A stretch of 8,821 nt of DNA from an uncultured Collinsella sp. (lineage in GTDB: Bacteria > Actinomycetota > Coriobacteriia > Coriobacteriales > Coriobacteriaceae), in NCBI GenBank assembly GCA_902470905.1, contig CABRIC010000066.1, forward strand, positions 1 through 8,821, written 5' to 3'. A program made the position numbers and the translations under genes. This document shows, in pieces, positions 1-6,291 of this stretch. Numbering within the stretch: the stretch's first letter is position 1; each line of letters starts with the position of its first letter. The notes under the pieces were generated by a model. The model saw only the letters and a program-made list of their open reading frames with translations. It did not search any database and was not told the origin of the DNA.

Positions 1-46
1 TACACAAGGAGTATCGTCGGCAGCGTCAGATGTGTATAAGAGACAG
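1..46 (+). other. Untrimmed Nextera adapter (P5 tail, i5 index, read-1 transposon sequence)
   Basis: Bases 14-46 are the Nextera read-1 transposase adapter: TCGTCGGCAGCGTC followed by the 19-bp Tn5 mosaic end that closes with AGACAG. Bases 6-13, AAGGAGTA, equal the Nextera i5 index known as S507/N507, and bases 1-5, TACAC, are the end of the P5 flow-cell oligo. Native DNA begins at base 47. This is library-derived sequence, not part of the organism, and should be trimmed. Confidence 0.98.
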
Positions 47-47
47 G

Positions 48-377
48 TATCGCACGCCGGCGACCCTCGAGACACTCTCGGATGTTCCCCCGCTCGTACT
101 CGATGACGACATGACCCAGGCGTCGCTTGGCTACGTGGGCGCGGTGCTGCCCAAGGCCGCCTTCCTGCCGCTGTTCCACGCCATGGCGAGCGAGGACTTC
201 GCGCTGATCTCGAGCGAGATCCCGAGTGCGTACTTTACCGTGGGCGCAGCTGTGACCGATACGGACGAGCACTTTGCCCAACACCATCCCAAGGCACGCT
301 TTAGCGATGCCGAGCTGCCGCTCGGCGCCGCGGCCTATACCGCCGTCGCTTTGGGCTATATCGCCGACCACCGGTAG
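48..377 (+). CDS. M20-family amidohydrolase/peptidase, C-terminal fragment
   Basis: Partial gene: the 5' part is lost at the contig edge and only the last 109 codons remain. The residues match the end of M20-family (M20D-like) metal-dependent amidohydrolases, which cleave amide bonds of N-acyl amino acids or aminobenzoyl-glutamate-like substrates. Visible landmarks are an ASEDFA segment (family form usually GGEDF), a GA...T turn, and HHPKARFSDAELPLGAAAY near the end. The first or second His of HHP is the expected last metal ligand, and the final helix follows. The apparent ATG at 30 lies inside the adapter and gives the artefactual peptide MCIRDR, so it is not a start. The gene is followed 38 bp later by a transporter gene on the same strand, which suggests a hydrolase-transporter operon. 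The exact substrate cannot be told from this fragment. Confidence 0.85.
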   Translation, partial: YRTPATLETLSDVPPLVLDDDMTQASLGYVGAVLPKAAFLPLFHAMASEDFALISSEIPSAYFTVGAAVTDTDEHFAQHHPKARFSDAELPLGAAAYTAVALGYIADHR

Positions 378-415
378 CACCCAATCTTGCTATTCGTTTG
401 TTTAAAAGGAACAGT

Positions 416-865
416 ATGTCCCAGCAGCATAAATTCTTCCCCGGTTGGCTTGTTGTGGCCTCCGGCTTCGTGATCATGGCCACGTGCTACACGATTTTCG
501 TCAACTGCATGAGCCTGTTCCAGCCGCTGATCGTCAGCAACCTCGGGATTACGCTTGCCCAGTACAACATCTCCAACGCTATCTCCACCGTGGTGAGTGT
601 CGTGGGTTCGCTCGTTATCGGTCATGTTGCCGATAAGGTGAGTGGCCGCGTATTGGGCTCGCTCACCGTTATCGCCACCTCGACGGTGCTCGCGGGCATG
701 AGCTTTGTGGGTGAGCTTTGGCAGGTCTATGTGCTCTTTGCCGTCTCGGGCTCCTTTGCGAGCACCTGGATCGTGTGCCTGGCGTGCTCCGTGGTCATGC
801 TCGTGTTCCTGCTGGCATCCGAGCCCATCGCCGCCAAGCTGCGCGCGAGCGTGGCGGGGGAGTAG
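416..865 (+). CDS. Major facilitator superfamily transporter with large internal deletion (probable pseudogene)
   Basis: The frame encodes 149 residues, against about 400 for the family. The start is ATG 416, preceded by AAAAGGA (404-410) at 5 nt spacing; a TTG at 398 is less likely. The N-terminal part is typical MFS: membrane segment 1 at residues 11-33 (opening FPGWLVVASG), segment 2 at 54-74, the motif-A loop GHVADKVSGR at 70-79, segment 3 at 79-97, and segment 4 from 101. At about residues 113-118 the sequence passes straight into a hydrophobic helix (WIVCLACSVVMLVFLLA) and a basic tail (KLRASVAGE) that look like the last segment and cytoplasmic end of an MFS protein. The reading frame stays open. 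The simplest reading is an in-frame deletion of about 240 codons, leaving a protein unlikely to transport. A misassembly is the alternative. The substrate is unknown; the upstream amidohydrolase suggests an amino-acid-like or organic-acid compound. Confidence 0.75.
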   Translation: MSQQHKFFPGWLVVASGFVIMATCYTIFVNCMSLFQPLIVSNLGITLAQYNISNAISTVVSVVGSLVIGHVADKVSGRVLGSLTVIATSTVLAGMSFVGELWQVYVLFAVSGSFASTWIVCLACSVVMLVFLLASEPIAAKLRASVAGE

Positions 866-901
866 GTAGGCCAAAGCGCATCGCCGCTTGTCCGCTTCGT
901 C

Positions 902-963
902 CGCGGCGGCGCGTCTGGCCGAACGAGTCCCCATACCCTCGTTCGGTCAGGCGCGCCGCCGCG
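902..963 (+). repeat. 26-bp inverted repeat / long hairpin between MFS gene and hisS
   Basis: Arms 902-927 and 938-963 pair over all 26 positions with only two G-U wobbles (914/951 and 918/947) around a 10-nt loop. An outer pairing of GGCCAAAGC (869-877) with GCTTTGTGCC (969-978, one bulge) can extend it. No clean T-run follows, so it is not a textbook terminator, but it may end transcripts from the MFS gene. Its right arm reaches the region where the -35 element of the downstream promoter would lie. Confidence 0.75.
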
Positions 964-979
964 TTGCTGCTTTGTGCCG

Positions 980-985
980 TATAAT
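980..985 (+). promoter_or_regulatory. Candidate -10 box of hisS promoter
   Basis: TATAAT is a perfect sigma-70-type -10 hexamer, 42 bp upstream of the chosen hisS start. No good -35 hexamer is seen at 16-18 bp spacing; that position (about 957-962) falls inside the right arm of the 902..963 hairpin. No T-box leader or other riboswitch was recognised before hisS. Confidence 0.55.
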
Positions 986-1027
986 GTCCACTACCTATGA
1001 CGCGATACAAAAGAAAGGTGTTTGCCC

Positions 1028-2341
1028 ATGCAGGCACAGAAGGCGGAGGGAACCCGCGACCTTATCGGCGCCGAGATGCGCGCCTGGCAAAAGATGCAGC
1101 AGATTGCGGCCGGCGTGTTCGAGCCGTTTGGTTTTAAACCCATCGAGACGCCCGCGATCGAGCAGGTTGACGTGTTTGTCCACGGTATCGGCCAGTCGAC
1201 CGACGTCGTGCGCAAGGAAATGTTCCGCGTGTTCAGCGGTGCCAACCTGGAGCGCGTCTTTACCGAGGGCACCGACACCAAACTCAAGCCCAAGCAGCGC
1301 CTGGCACTTCGCCCCGAGGGCACGGCCGGCGTGGTGCGCGCCGTCGTCGAGAACAATCTGGTGCCCCAGGGCTCCACGCCGTTTAAGGCTTACTACGCCG
1401 AGGCCATGTTCCGCGGCGAGCGTCCCCAGAAGGGCCGCCTGCGCCAGTTCCACCAGGTGGGCATCGAGTGGCTCGGCGCTCCCGATCCGGCGGCAGACGC
1501 CGAGTGCATCATCATGCTCATGGAGTTCTACAAGCGCCTGGGCTTCGATCTTTCCAAGCTTCGTCTGCTCATCAACTCGATGGGTGACGCCCAGTGCCGT
1601 CCGGCTTATCGCGAGCAGGTTAAGCAGTTCATCCTCGATCACGCCGACGAGATGTGCGATGAGTGCCGCGAGCGCGCCGAGCTCAACCCGCTGCGTGCCT
1701 TCGACTGCAAGAACGACCACTGCCGCGAGATCATGGCCGAGGCTCCGCTGATGGGTGACAACCTGTGCGATGAGTGCCGCGAGCACTACGAGCAGGTCAA
1801 GCGCTATCTGGATGCCGCCGGTATCGAGTATGTCGAGGATCCCACCTTGGTGCGCGGCCTGGACTACTACACCCGTACTGTCTTTGAGGTCGAGGCCCCT
1901 GGCGCCGGCGTCGGCTCCATCGGCGGCGGCGGCCGCTACGATGGCCTGGTCGAGCTCGAGGGTGGCAAGCCCACGGCGGGCGTCGGCTTTGCTGTCGGTT
2001 TTGAGCGCGCCCTGCTGGCCCTGCAGGCCTTTGGCAGCGATTTGGGTGCCGATGAGGCCCCGTGCGTCTATGTCGCCAACGCCGGCAAGGAGCTGCGTCA
2101 GAACGTCTTTGCCATTACGCAGGAGCTTCGCGCCGCAGGTATCGTGACCGAGGCCGACTATCAGGGTCGTTCGCTCAAGGCCCAGTTTAAGCAAGCCGAT
2201 AAGGTAGGCGCCAAGCTCATCTTGGTCCTGGGTGGCGACGAGCTTGCCGCCGGCAAGGTCAAAGTGCGCGACATGCAGAGCCATGACGAGGTGCTCGCCG
2301 ATCTGGACAACGTCGTCGAGGCGGTTCGCGAGCGCCTGTAG
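1028..2341 (+). CDS. hisS: Histidine--tRNA ligase (HisRS)
   Basis: Cytosolic class II aminoacyl-tRNA synthetase that activates histidine with ATP and charges tRNA-His. The length, 437 residues, is normal. Class II motif 2 is FRGERPQKGRLRQFHQVGIE (128-147). The histidine-specific signature LVRGLDYYTRTVFE is at 274-287, the glycine-rich GGGRYDGLVE around 300-309, motif 3 GVGFAVGFERAL at 318-329, and the anticodon-binding domain covers about 345-437. ATG 1028 is chosen because AAAGG (1014-1018) lies 9 nt upstream; a TTG at 1022 would leave only 3 nt. The insertion domain holds three cysteine pairs (C210/C213, C227/C232, C247/C250), which may bind metal. A TATAAT box upstream and a terminator at 2399..2434 suggest a single-gene transcript. 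Confidence 0.98.
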   Translation: MQAQKAEGTRDLIGAEMRAWQKMQQIAAGVFEPFGFKPIETPAIEQVDVFVHGIGQSTDVVRKEMFRVFSGANLERVFTEGTDTKLKPKQRLALRPEGTAGVVRAVVENNLVPQGSTPFKAYYAEAMFRGERPQKGRLRQFHQVGIEWLGAPDPAADAECIIMLMEFYKRLGFDLSKLRLLINSMGDAQCRPAYREQVKQFILDHADEMCDECRERAELNPLRAFDCKNDHCREIMAEAPLMGDNLCDECREHYEQVKRYLDAAGIEYVEDPTLVRGLDYYTRTVFEVEAPGAGVGSIGGGGRYDGLVELEGGKPTAGVGFAVGFERALLALQAFGSDLGADEAPCVYVANAGKELRQNVFAITQELRAAGIVTEADYQGRSLKAQFKQADKVGAKLILVLGGDELAAGKVKVRDMQSHDEVLADLDNVVEAVRERL

Positions 2342-2398
2342 CGCATCTTTTTGAGCTTCGGGCCTGCTAACGTGCCCTGCTCATGGAGAGCGATTGTT

Positions 2399-2434
2399 AC
2401 GGGGGTGTTTCGCTTTTATGCGGAATGCCCCCGT
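2399..2434 (+). terminator. Intrinsic terminator after hisS
   Basis: Arms 2399-2413 and 2420-2434 pair over 15 positions (12 Watson-Crick, 3 G-U wobbles) around a 6-nt loop, with a GGGGG/CCCCC core. A short TTT run (2434-2436) follows. The 3' arm contains TGCGGAATGC (2419-2428), the same decamer found in both nested elements further downstream. Confidence 0.8.
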
Positions 2435-2452
2435 TTACGTATGCCGCCCACC

Positions 2453-2541
2453 GAGAAATACGACCATTTAGGGCAAAAACCTTTGCAATGCAGAAAATAC
2501 TTTTGTGTGGTAAAGCGCAATCAGTGTCGAAAGTATTTCTC
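2453..2541 (+). promoter_or_regulatory. Repeated operator-like motifs upstream of ppc
   Basis: GAGAAATAC at 2453-2461 recurs as its exact inverse complement GTATTTCTC at 2533-2541, and a near copy AGAAAATAC lies at 2492-2500. In addition AAATACTTT (2495-2503) and AAAGTATTT (2530-2538) form a 9-bp inverted repeat. The right-hand copy sits just before the TATAAT box, where a bound protein would block RNA polymerase. The arrangement suggests transcription-factor control of ppc; the factor is unknown. Confidence 0.4.
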
Positions 2542-2548
2542 AAGCGCC

Positions 2549-2554
2549 TATAAT
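2549..2554 (+). promoter_or_regulatory. Candidate -10 box of ppc promoter
   Basis: Perfect TATAAT, about 45 bp before the ppc start. The best -35 candidates at 17-18 bp spacing match the consensus poorly, which would fit a promoter that is weak or needs an activator. Confidence 0.6.
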
Positions 2555-2580
2555 GAATACCGCATGTTACGTGCATAGAA

Positions 2581-2601
2581 GGAGGAATGGGAGGAAACGT
2601 G
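2581..2601 (+). promoter_or_regulatory. Tandem ribosome-binding sites deciding the ppc start
   Basis: Two GGAGG cores occur, at 2581-2585 and 2590-2594. The first lies only 1 nt before ATG 2587, too close to serve it. The second lies 4 nt before GTG 2599, in the same frame. GTG 2599 is therefore preferred, although ATG 2587 would add only four residues (MGGN). Confidence 0.6.
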
Positions 2602-5412
2602 GCTGAGAACCTAAGCAACCAGTCTGTACCCGAAGCCGCGGCGCGCGTCGCTGCCGTGGTCAACCGCCTCGTTAACCGAATCGGCTCGAATGCCGAGTCC
2701 AGGGAGCGTCTCGCCGAGATCGAGATCCCCGAGGAGCTGCGCGACAATCTGGCGCTGTTCTTGCGCCTGGAGCGCCGTGTGCTTAGCGAGTATGATCCCG
2801 AGATCGCGGACCTGTTCGACAAGATTTTGACAGCCGAGATTGTGGTCAATGCCGGCAACCCCGGTACCTGCGCTGCCGACGAAGCCGTCGACGAGCAGGG
2901 CGTGCCCACCGCCGACGAGCCCACTGCCGTGGCATTTCGTGAGGTCGTCGATTTGATCGACAGCCTGCCGCTCGATAAGCAGCAGGTCATCGTTCGCGCC
3001 TTTACGAGCTTTTTCCATCTGGCAAACCTGTCGGAGGAGAACTACCGTGTGGCGCAGCTGCGCGAGCGCGAGGCCGGTGCGTCGACCGATACCGAGGTCG
3101 ATCCTGCCAACGAGCTTACCGTTGCCTATCACCAGCTGGTGAATGAGCTGGGTGTCGAGGGTGCCAACGAGCTGCTCGACAAGCTCGAGTTCCACCCTGT
3201 CTTTACCGCACATCCCACCGAGGCCCGTCGTAAGGCCGTCGAGGGCAAGATCCGCCGTATCTCCAACCTGCTGGAGGAGCGTCCGCGTCTGGGCGGCTCC
3301 GACCTGGTGGAGAACGAGCGCCATATGCTGCAGGAGATCGACGCCCTGGTGCGTACGAGTCCCATCGCGCTCAAGAAGCCCACGCCGGTCGAGGAAGCCG
3401 ATACCATCATCGACATCTTCGATAACACGCTGTTCGACGTTATCCCCGTTATCTATCGTCGTTTTGACGATTGGGTGCTGGGCGACAAGGCCGGTACTGT
3501 GCCGCCGCTGTGCCCGGCGTTCTTCCATCCCGGCAGCTGGATCGGTTCCGACCGCGACGGTAACCCCAACGTCACCGCCAAGGTGAGCCGTGAGGTCGCC
3601 GCCAAGTACTTTACGCACATGGTGCTCAAGCTCGAGGACAAGTGCCGCCACATCGGCCGCAACCTTACGCTCGAGGCTACCTACAGCAAGCCGTCGGCCG
3701 AGCTCATTAACCTGTGGAACCATCAGGTCGAGATGAGCCCTCGTTACACGGCCCGCGCCGAGCTGATCTCCGAGCACGAGCCGCATCGCGCCGTCATGCT
3801 CGTCATGGCCGACCGCCTGAACGCCACCGTCCGTCGTATCACCGACACCATGTACCACAGCGCCGACGAGTTCCTGGATGACCTGCGCGTCGTCCAGCGT
3901 TCGCTGGCCGCCTGCGGTGCCGTCCGTGCTGCCTACGGCCCGGTCCAAACCATCATCTGGCAGGTCGAGTCCTTCGGCTTCCATATGGTCGAGATGGAGT
4001 TCCGTCAGCACTCCGTGGTGCATGCCCGCGCCCTTAAGGATATCCACGAGAACGGTATCCATGGCGACCTGCAGCCCATGACGCGCGAGGTCATCGATAC
4101 CTTCCGCGCTATCGGCTCCATCCAAAAGCGCTACGGCAAGAAGATGGCGCACCGCTACATCATCTCGTTTACCAAGAGCGCTCAGCATGTGGCCGACGTC
4201 TTTGAGCTGGCGCACCTGTCCTTTGCACACGAGGAGGATGTCCCCGAGCTCGACGTGATCCCGTTGTTCGAGCAGCTCGAGGACCTCGAGGGCTGCGTCG
4301 ACGTGCTCGATCAGATGCTTACGCTGCCCGTGGTGCAAAAGCGCCTTGCCCAGACCAACCGCCGCATGGAGGTCATGCTGGGCTATTCCGACTCTTCCAA
4401 GGATGCCGGTCCTACCACGGCCATGCTCGCGCTGCACTCCGCGCAGGAGCGCATCGCCAAGTGGGCAGAGAAGAACGATATCGACCTGGTGCTCATGCAC
4501 GGTCGCGGCGGTGCCGTGGGCCGTGGCGGCGGCCCGGCCAACAAGGCCGTGCTGGCGCAGCCCAAGGGTTCGGTCAACTGCTTCTTTAAGCTCACCGAGC
4601 AGGGCGAGGTCATCTTTGCCCGTTACGGCAACCGTACGCTGGCTCAGCGCCATGTTGAGTCCGTTGCCGCCGCAACGCTTTTGCAGTCGGCTCCGAGTGT
4701 CGAGAAGACCAACACCGAGACCACGCAGAAGTTCTGGGATATGGCCGAGAAGCTCAACACCGCAAGCCACGAGCGCTATCTGGACCTGCTGAACACCGAG
4801 GACTTTACGCCGTGGTTCTCGACCGTGACGCCGCTGACCGAGGTCGGTCTGCTGCCGATCGGCTCGCGTCCCGCCAAGCGCGGCTTGGGTGCCAAGTCGC
4901 TCGACGACCTGCGTACCATTCCGTGGATCTTCAGCTGGAGCCAGGCGCGCATTAACCTGGCCGCTTGGTACGGCCTGGGCACCGCCTGCGAGCAGCTTGG
5001 CGATCTTGACCAGCTCAAGGCTGCCTACCAGGAGTGGCCGTTCTTCCGCACGTTCATCGACAACATCGAGATGTCGATCGCTAAGACCGATCAGCGCATC
5101 GCCAAGATGTATCTGCACCTGGGCGACCGCGATGATTTGTCCGAGAAGGTCTTCACCGAGATGCAGCTCACGCGTAAGTGGGTCCTTGCCATCGTCGGTG
5201 ACGAGTGGCCGCTGCAGCGCCGCCGCGTGCTCGGCTGCGCCGTCCGTGTACGTAACCCCTACGTCGACGCCCTGTCCATCGCCCAGGTCCGCGCCCTTCG
5301 CGAGGTGCGTATGAACCAGGACGAGATGGCCGAGGAGAAGAAGGCCGAGTACATGAGCCTGATTCTTTCGACTGTGACCGGCGTCTCGGCAGGTTTGCAG
5401 AACACGGGGTAA
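2599..5412 (+). CDS. ppc: Phosphoenolpyruvate carboxylase
   Basis: Cytosolic anaplerotic enzyme that carboxylates phosphoenolpyruvate with bicarbonate to give oxaloacetate and phosphate, feeding aspartate and succinate formation. The product has 937 residues from GTG 2599 (941 from ATG 2587), somewhat longer than the 883 of E. coli PEPC. Catalytic motifs are complete: FTAHPTEARRKA with the catalytic His205, GYSDSSKDAG at 595-604 with Lys601, and HGRGGAVGRGGGP at 634-646 with Arg636 and Arg642. The protein ends in LQNTG, keeping the asparagine of the C-terminal NTG used in aspartate feedback binding in E. coli. The extra length lies before the first catalytic motif, including a low-complexity acidic stretch at about residues 90-110. 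It has its own promoter region and is followed by a nested hairpin element, so it is probably transcribed alone. Confidence 0.98.
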   Translation: MAENLSNQSVPEAAARVAAVVNRLVNRIGSNAESRERLAEIEIPEELRDNLALFLRLERRVLSEYDPEIADLFDKILTAEIVVNAGNPGTCAADEAVDEQGVPTADEPTAVAFREVVDLIDSLPLDKQQVIVRAFTSFFHLANLSEENYRVAQLREREAGASTDTEVDPANELTVAYHQLVNELGVEGANELLDKLEFHPVFTAHPTEARRKAVEGKIRRISNLLEERPRLGGSDLVENERHMLQEIDALVRTSPIALKKPTPVEEADTIIDIFDNTLFDVIPVIYRRFDDWVLGDKAGTVPPLCPAFFHPGSWIGSDRDGNPNVTAKVSREVAAKYFTHMVLKLEDKCRHIGRNLTLEATYSKPSAELINLWNHQVEMSPRYTARAELISEHEPHRAVMLVMADRLNATVRRITDTMYHSADEFLDDLRVVQRSLAACGAVRAAYGPVQTIIWQVESFGFHMVEMEFRQHSVVHARALKDIHENGIHGDLQPMTREVIDTFRAIGSIQKRYGKKMAHRYIISFTKSAQHVADVFELAHLSFAHEEDVPELDVIPLFEQLEDLEGCVDVLDQMLTLPVVQKRLAQTNRRMEVMLGYSDSSKDAGPTTAMLALHSAQERIAKWAEKNDIDLVLMHGRGGAVGRGGGPANKAVLAQPKGSVNCFFKLTEQGEVIFARYGNRTLAQRHVESVAAATLLQSAPSVEKTNTETTQKFWDMAEKLNTASHERYLDLLNTEDFTPWFSTVTPLTEVGLLPIGSRPAKRGLGAKSLDDLRTIPWIFSWSQARINLAAWYGLGTACEQLGDLDQLKAAYQEWPFFRTFIDNIEMSIAKTDQRIAKMYLHLGDRDDLSEKVFTEMQLTRKWVLAIVGDEWPLQRRRVLGCAVRVRNPYVDALSIAQVRALREVRMNQDEMAEEKKAEYMSLILSTVTGVSAGLQNTG

Positions 5413-5435
5413 TCGATAGCCCTGTGGCTCTCACC

Positions 5436-5562
5436 GGGACCCGACGGGTTTCCCTCTGAATGCGCCCTCGCACTTGAAGCCCCCTTATCCTGCTCCTTCG
5501 GAGCTGCGGATAAGGGGGCTTCGTGCTGCGGAATGCATTCAGAGGGAAACCCGTCGGGTCCC
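5436..5562 (+). repeat. Nested double inverted-repeat element, copy A
   Basis: Outer arms 5436-5463 and 5535-5562 are perfect inverse complements over 28 bp. Inside, arms 5476-5490 and 5508-5522 are perfect over 15 bp, around a 17-nt loop that can fold further (GCTCC-TTC-GGAGC). The spacers between outer and inner arms are 12 nt each: GCCCTCGCACTT on the left and GTGCTGCGGAAT on the right. Within them GCAC (5470-5473) pairs with GTGC (5523-5526), so the 127 nt fold as one long interrupted hairpin. The same plan and nearly the same spacers occur at 8372..8496. It starts 24 bp after the ppc stop. Confidence 0.9.
5476..5522 (+). terminator. Inner hairpin of copy A, likely ppc terminator
   Basis: The 15-bp perfect stem carries a CCCCC/GGGGG core and ends in CTTC rather than a long T-run, so termination may be partial. 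The stem is nearly symmetric and could act in both directions. Its position 64 bp after ppc fits a 3' end. Confidence 0.55.
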
Positions 5563-5565
5563 TTT

Positions 5566-5660
5566 GTCCTCGGTCTTCAGGGATTGGGGCTGAAGGGATT
5601 AAAGTGCGCTTCGCGTCCAATGCGGAGTGCGGCGAGGGCTTCTTGCGTCCTGCGGAGTGT
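5566..5660 (+). repeat. Possible decayed relative of the nested element
   Basis: GTCCTCGGTCTT (5566-5577) resembles the left spacer of copy B (GTCCTCGGACAT), and GTCCTGCGGAGT (5647-5658) resembles its right spacer (GTCCTGCGGAAT). A second near copy, TGCGGAGTGC, lies at 5621-5630. No clear paired arms remain between or around them. This is consistent with a degenerate or rearranged copy next to copy A, but chance similarity within a biased region is possible. Confidence 0.3.
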
Positions 5661-5923
5661 GCCTAAAAGTAGACTAATGGAGGGCCCTGCGATGTCCGGT
5701 CTTCGGCGGATCAGCCGCTGGGTGAGGGTGGTGCTTGGGGCGACGTGCAAAAAACGGAGTTTTCAGCAGCCAAAGATTGATGCATAAGGCCATAGCCGGC
5801 TTTCGCTGCCTTTGTTGATGCTTTTGCACGACGATTGGGCTTTGGCGACGATCATATATGGCTGGTTTCTCGCCGCATGCTATCCAGATGGGTCGAGTCA
5901 TGAGGACTATCTACCTTTTGAAA

Positions 5924-5942
5924 GATTTTTGGCACCAAAATC
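5924..5942 (+). promoter_or_regulatory. Operator-like palindrome
   Basis: GATTTTTGGCACCAAAATC is a near-perfect palindrome: TTTTGG and CCAAAA flank a CA centre, and the outer GA/TC also pair if one T is skipped. Its length and symmetry fit a dimeric regulator site. It lies about 350 bp before larA, so any target is uncertain. Confidence 0.3.
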
Positions 5943-6024
5943 TTATCCCGCGATGCTGAATACTCGCAAAAATGCACGCTCCGGAGGGTACTACCCAGTT
6001 ATGGCCAGAAATCCATGCGCCATC

Positions 6025-6053
6025 TTATGCAATTAATTAACGAATTTATGCAA
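6025..6053 (+). promoter_or_regulatory. Direct repeat of TTATGCAA, 21 bp apart
   Basis: TTATGCAA occurs at 6025-6032 and 6046-6053, exactly 21 bp apart, about two turns of the helix. The region between is pure AT with AATTAATTAA. A related TGCATAA in inverse orientation is near 5779. The same-face spacing would suit cooperative protein binding; this is inference. Confidence 0.3.
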
Positions 6054-6135
6054 AATGGCTTACGTGCGTACGTCTCGGACTAGATGTTTGCCTCGGCGCT
6101 GCGTAAATCATCCTGTCTATAGTGTCTTTGACAGG

Positions 6136-6170
6136 CGGCCGCGGTCCCGTTTGGGATCGCGGCCGTTTTG
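6136..6170 (+). terminator. Strong intrinsic terminator upstream of larA
   Basis: Arms 6136-6148 and 6153-6165 form a 13-bp GC-rich stem (CGGCCGCG core) with one G-U wobble and a 4-nt GTTT loop. TTTTGTTGT follows directly. A small upstream inverted repeat, CCTGTC (6112-6117) with GACAGG (6130-6135), overlaps its left flank by no bases but abuts it. No gene ends just before it, so it terminates a non-coding transcript, long readthrough, or a larA leader (attenuation). Confidence 0.85.
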
Positions 6171-6291
6171 TTGTGGGTCAAATATGAACGTTGTGTTAAT
6201 GAGTCGGTGGACGGTGGTGTTTTTCGGTGAGCGGCGTATCCTTCCAACGGTTTATCTAGTGTGTCAGTTGAAAGGAAGAGGGCGCTCGTCA

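Larger units (their letters stand above)
5661..6111 (+). other. Gene-free, AT-richer intergenic stretch
   Basis: No reading frame here has a convincing start, ribosome-binding site or recognisable protein; the open frames that exist (for example 5812..6036) have unusual composition and no family features. The stretch from about 5750 is clearly richer in A and T than its neighbours. It holds several short symmetric motifs (GGGTACTACCC at 5986-5996, and the two entries below) and ends just before a strong terminator. It may be a long leader, a regulatory region for larA, or the template of a small RNA. No known riboswitch was recognised. Confidence 0.5.

Noticed and set aside
30..47. ATG start for the amidohydrolase fragment (peptide MCIRDR)
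   Set aside because: The start and first five codons are adapter sequence; the gene is simply truncated.
888..1751. 287-codon plus-strand frame overlapping hisS
   Set aside because: Very rich in Ser, Arg and Ala, no family features, and in a shifted frame of a clear HisRS gene.
2351..2578. 75-codon open frame between hisS and ppc
   Set aside because: It runs across the hisS terminator and the ppc promoter region and has no ribosome-binding site.
2611..5118. 835-codon open frame on the minus strand antisense to ppc
   Set aside because: It mirrors ppc codon structure in GC-rich DNA, has no recognisable domain, and ppc is complete with all catalytic motifs. The same applies to long minus-strand frames opposite hisS (995..2284), larA (6427..7566) and larD (7529..8716).
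5533..5787. 84-codon open frame starting in the right arm of copy A
   Set aside because: It begins inside the hairpin element, shows no protein-like features, and overlaps the possible element remnant.
5812..6036. 74-codon open frame in the AT-richer intergenic region
   Set aside because: No ribosome-binding site or family match; neighbouring frames over the same bases look equally plausible, so it is treated as non-coding, with some doubt remaining.
6055..6291. N-terminal extension of LarA to an upstream ATG
   Set aside because: It would translate through a strong intrinsic terminator, has odd composition, and breaks the exact agreement with LarA residue numbering.
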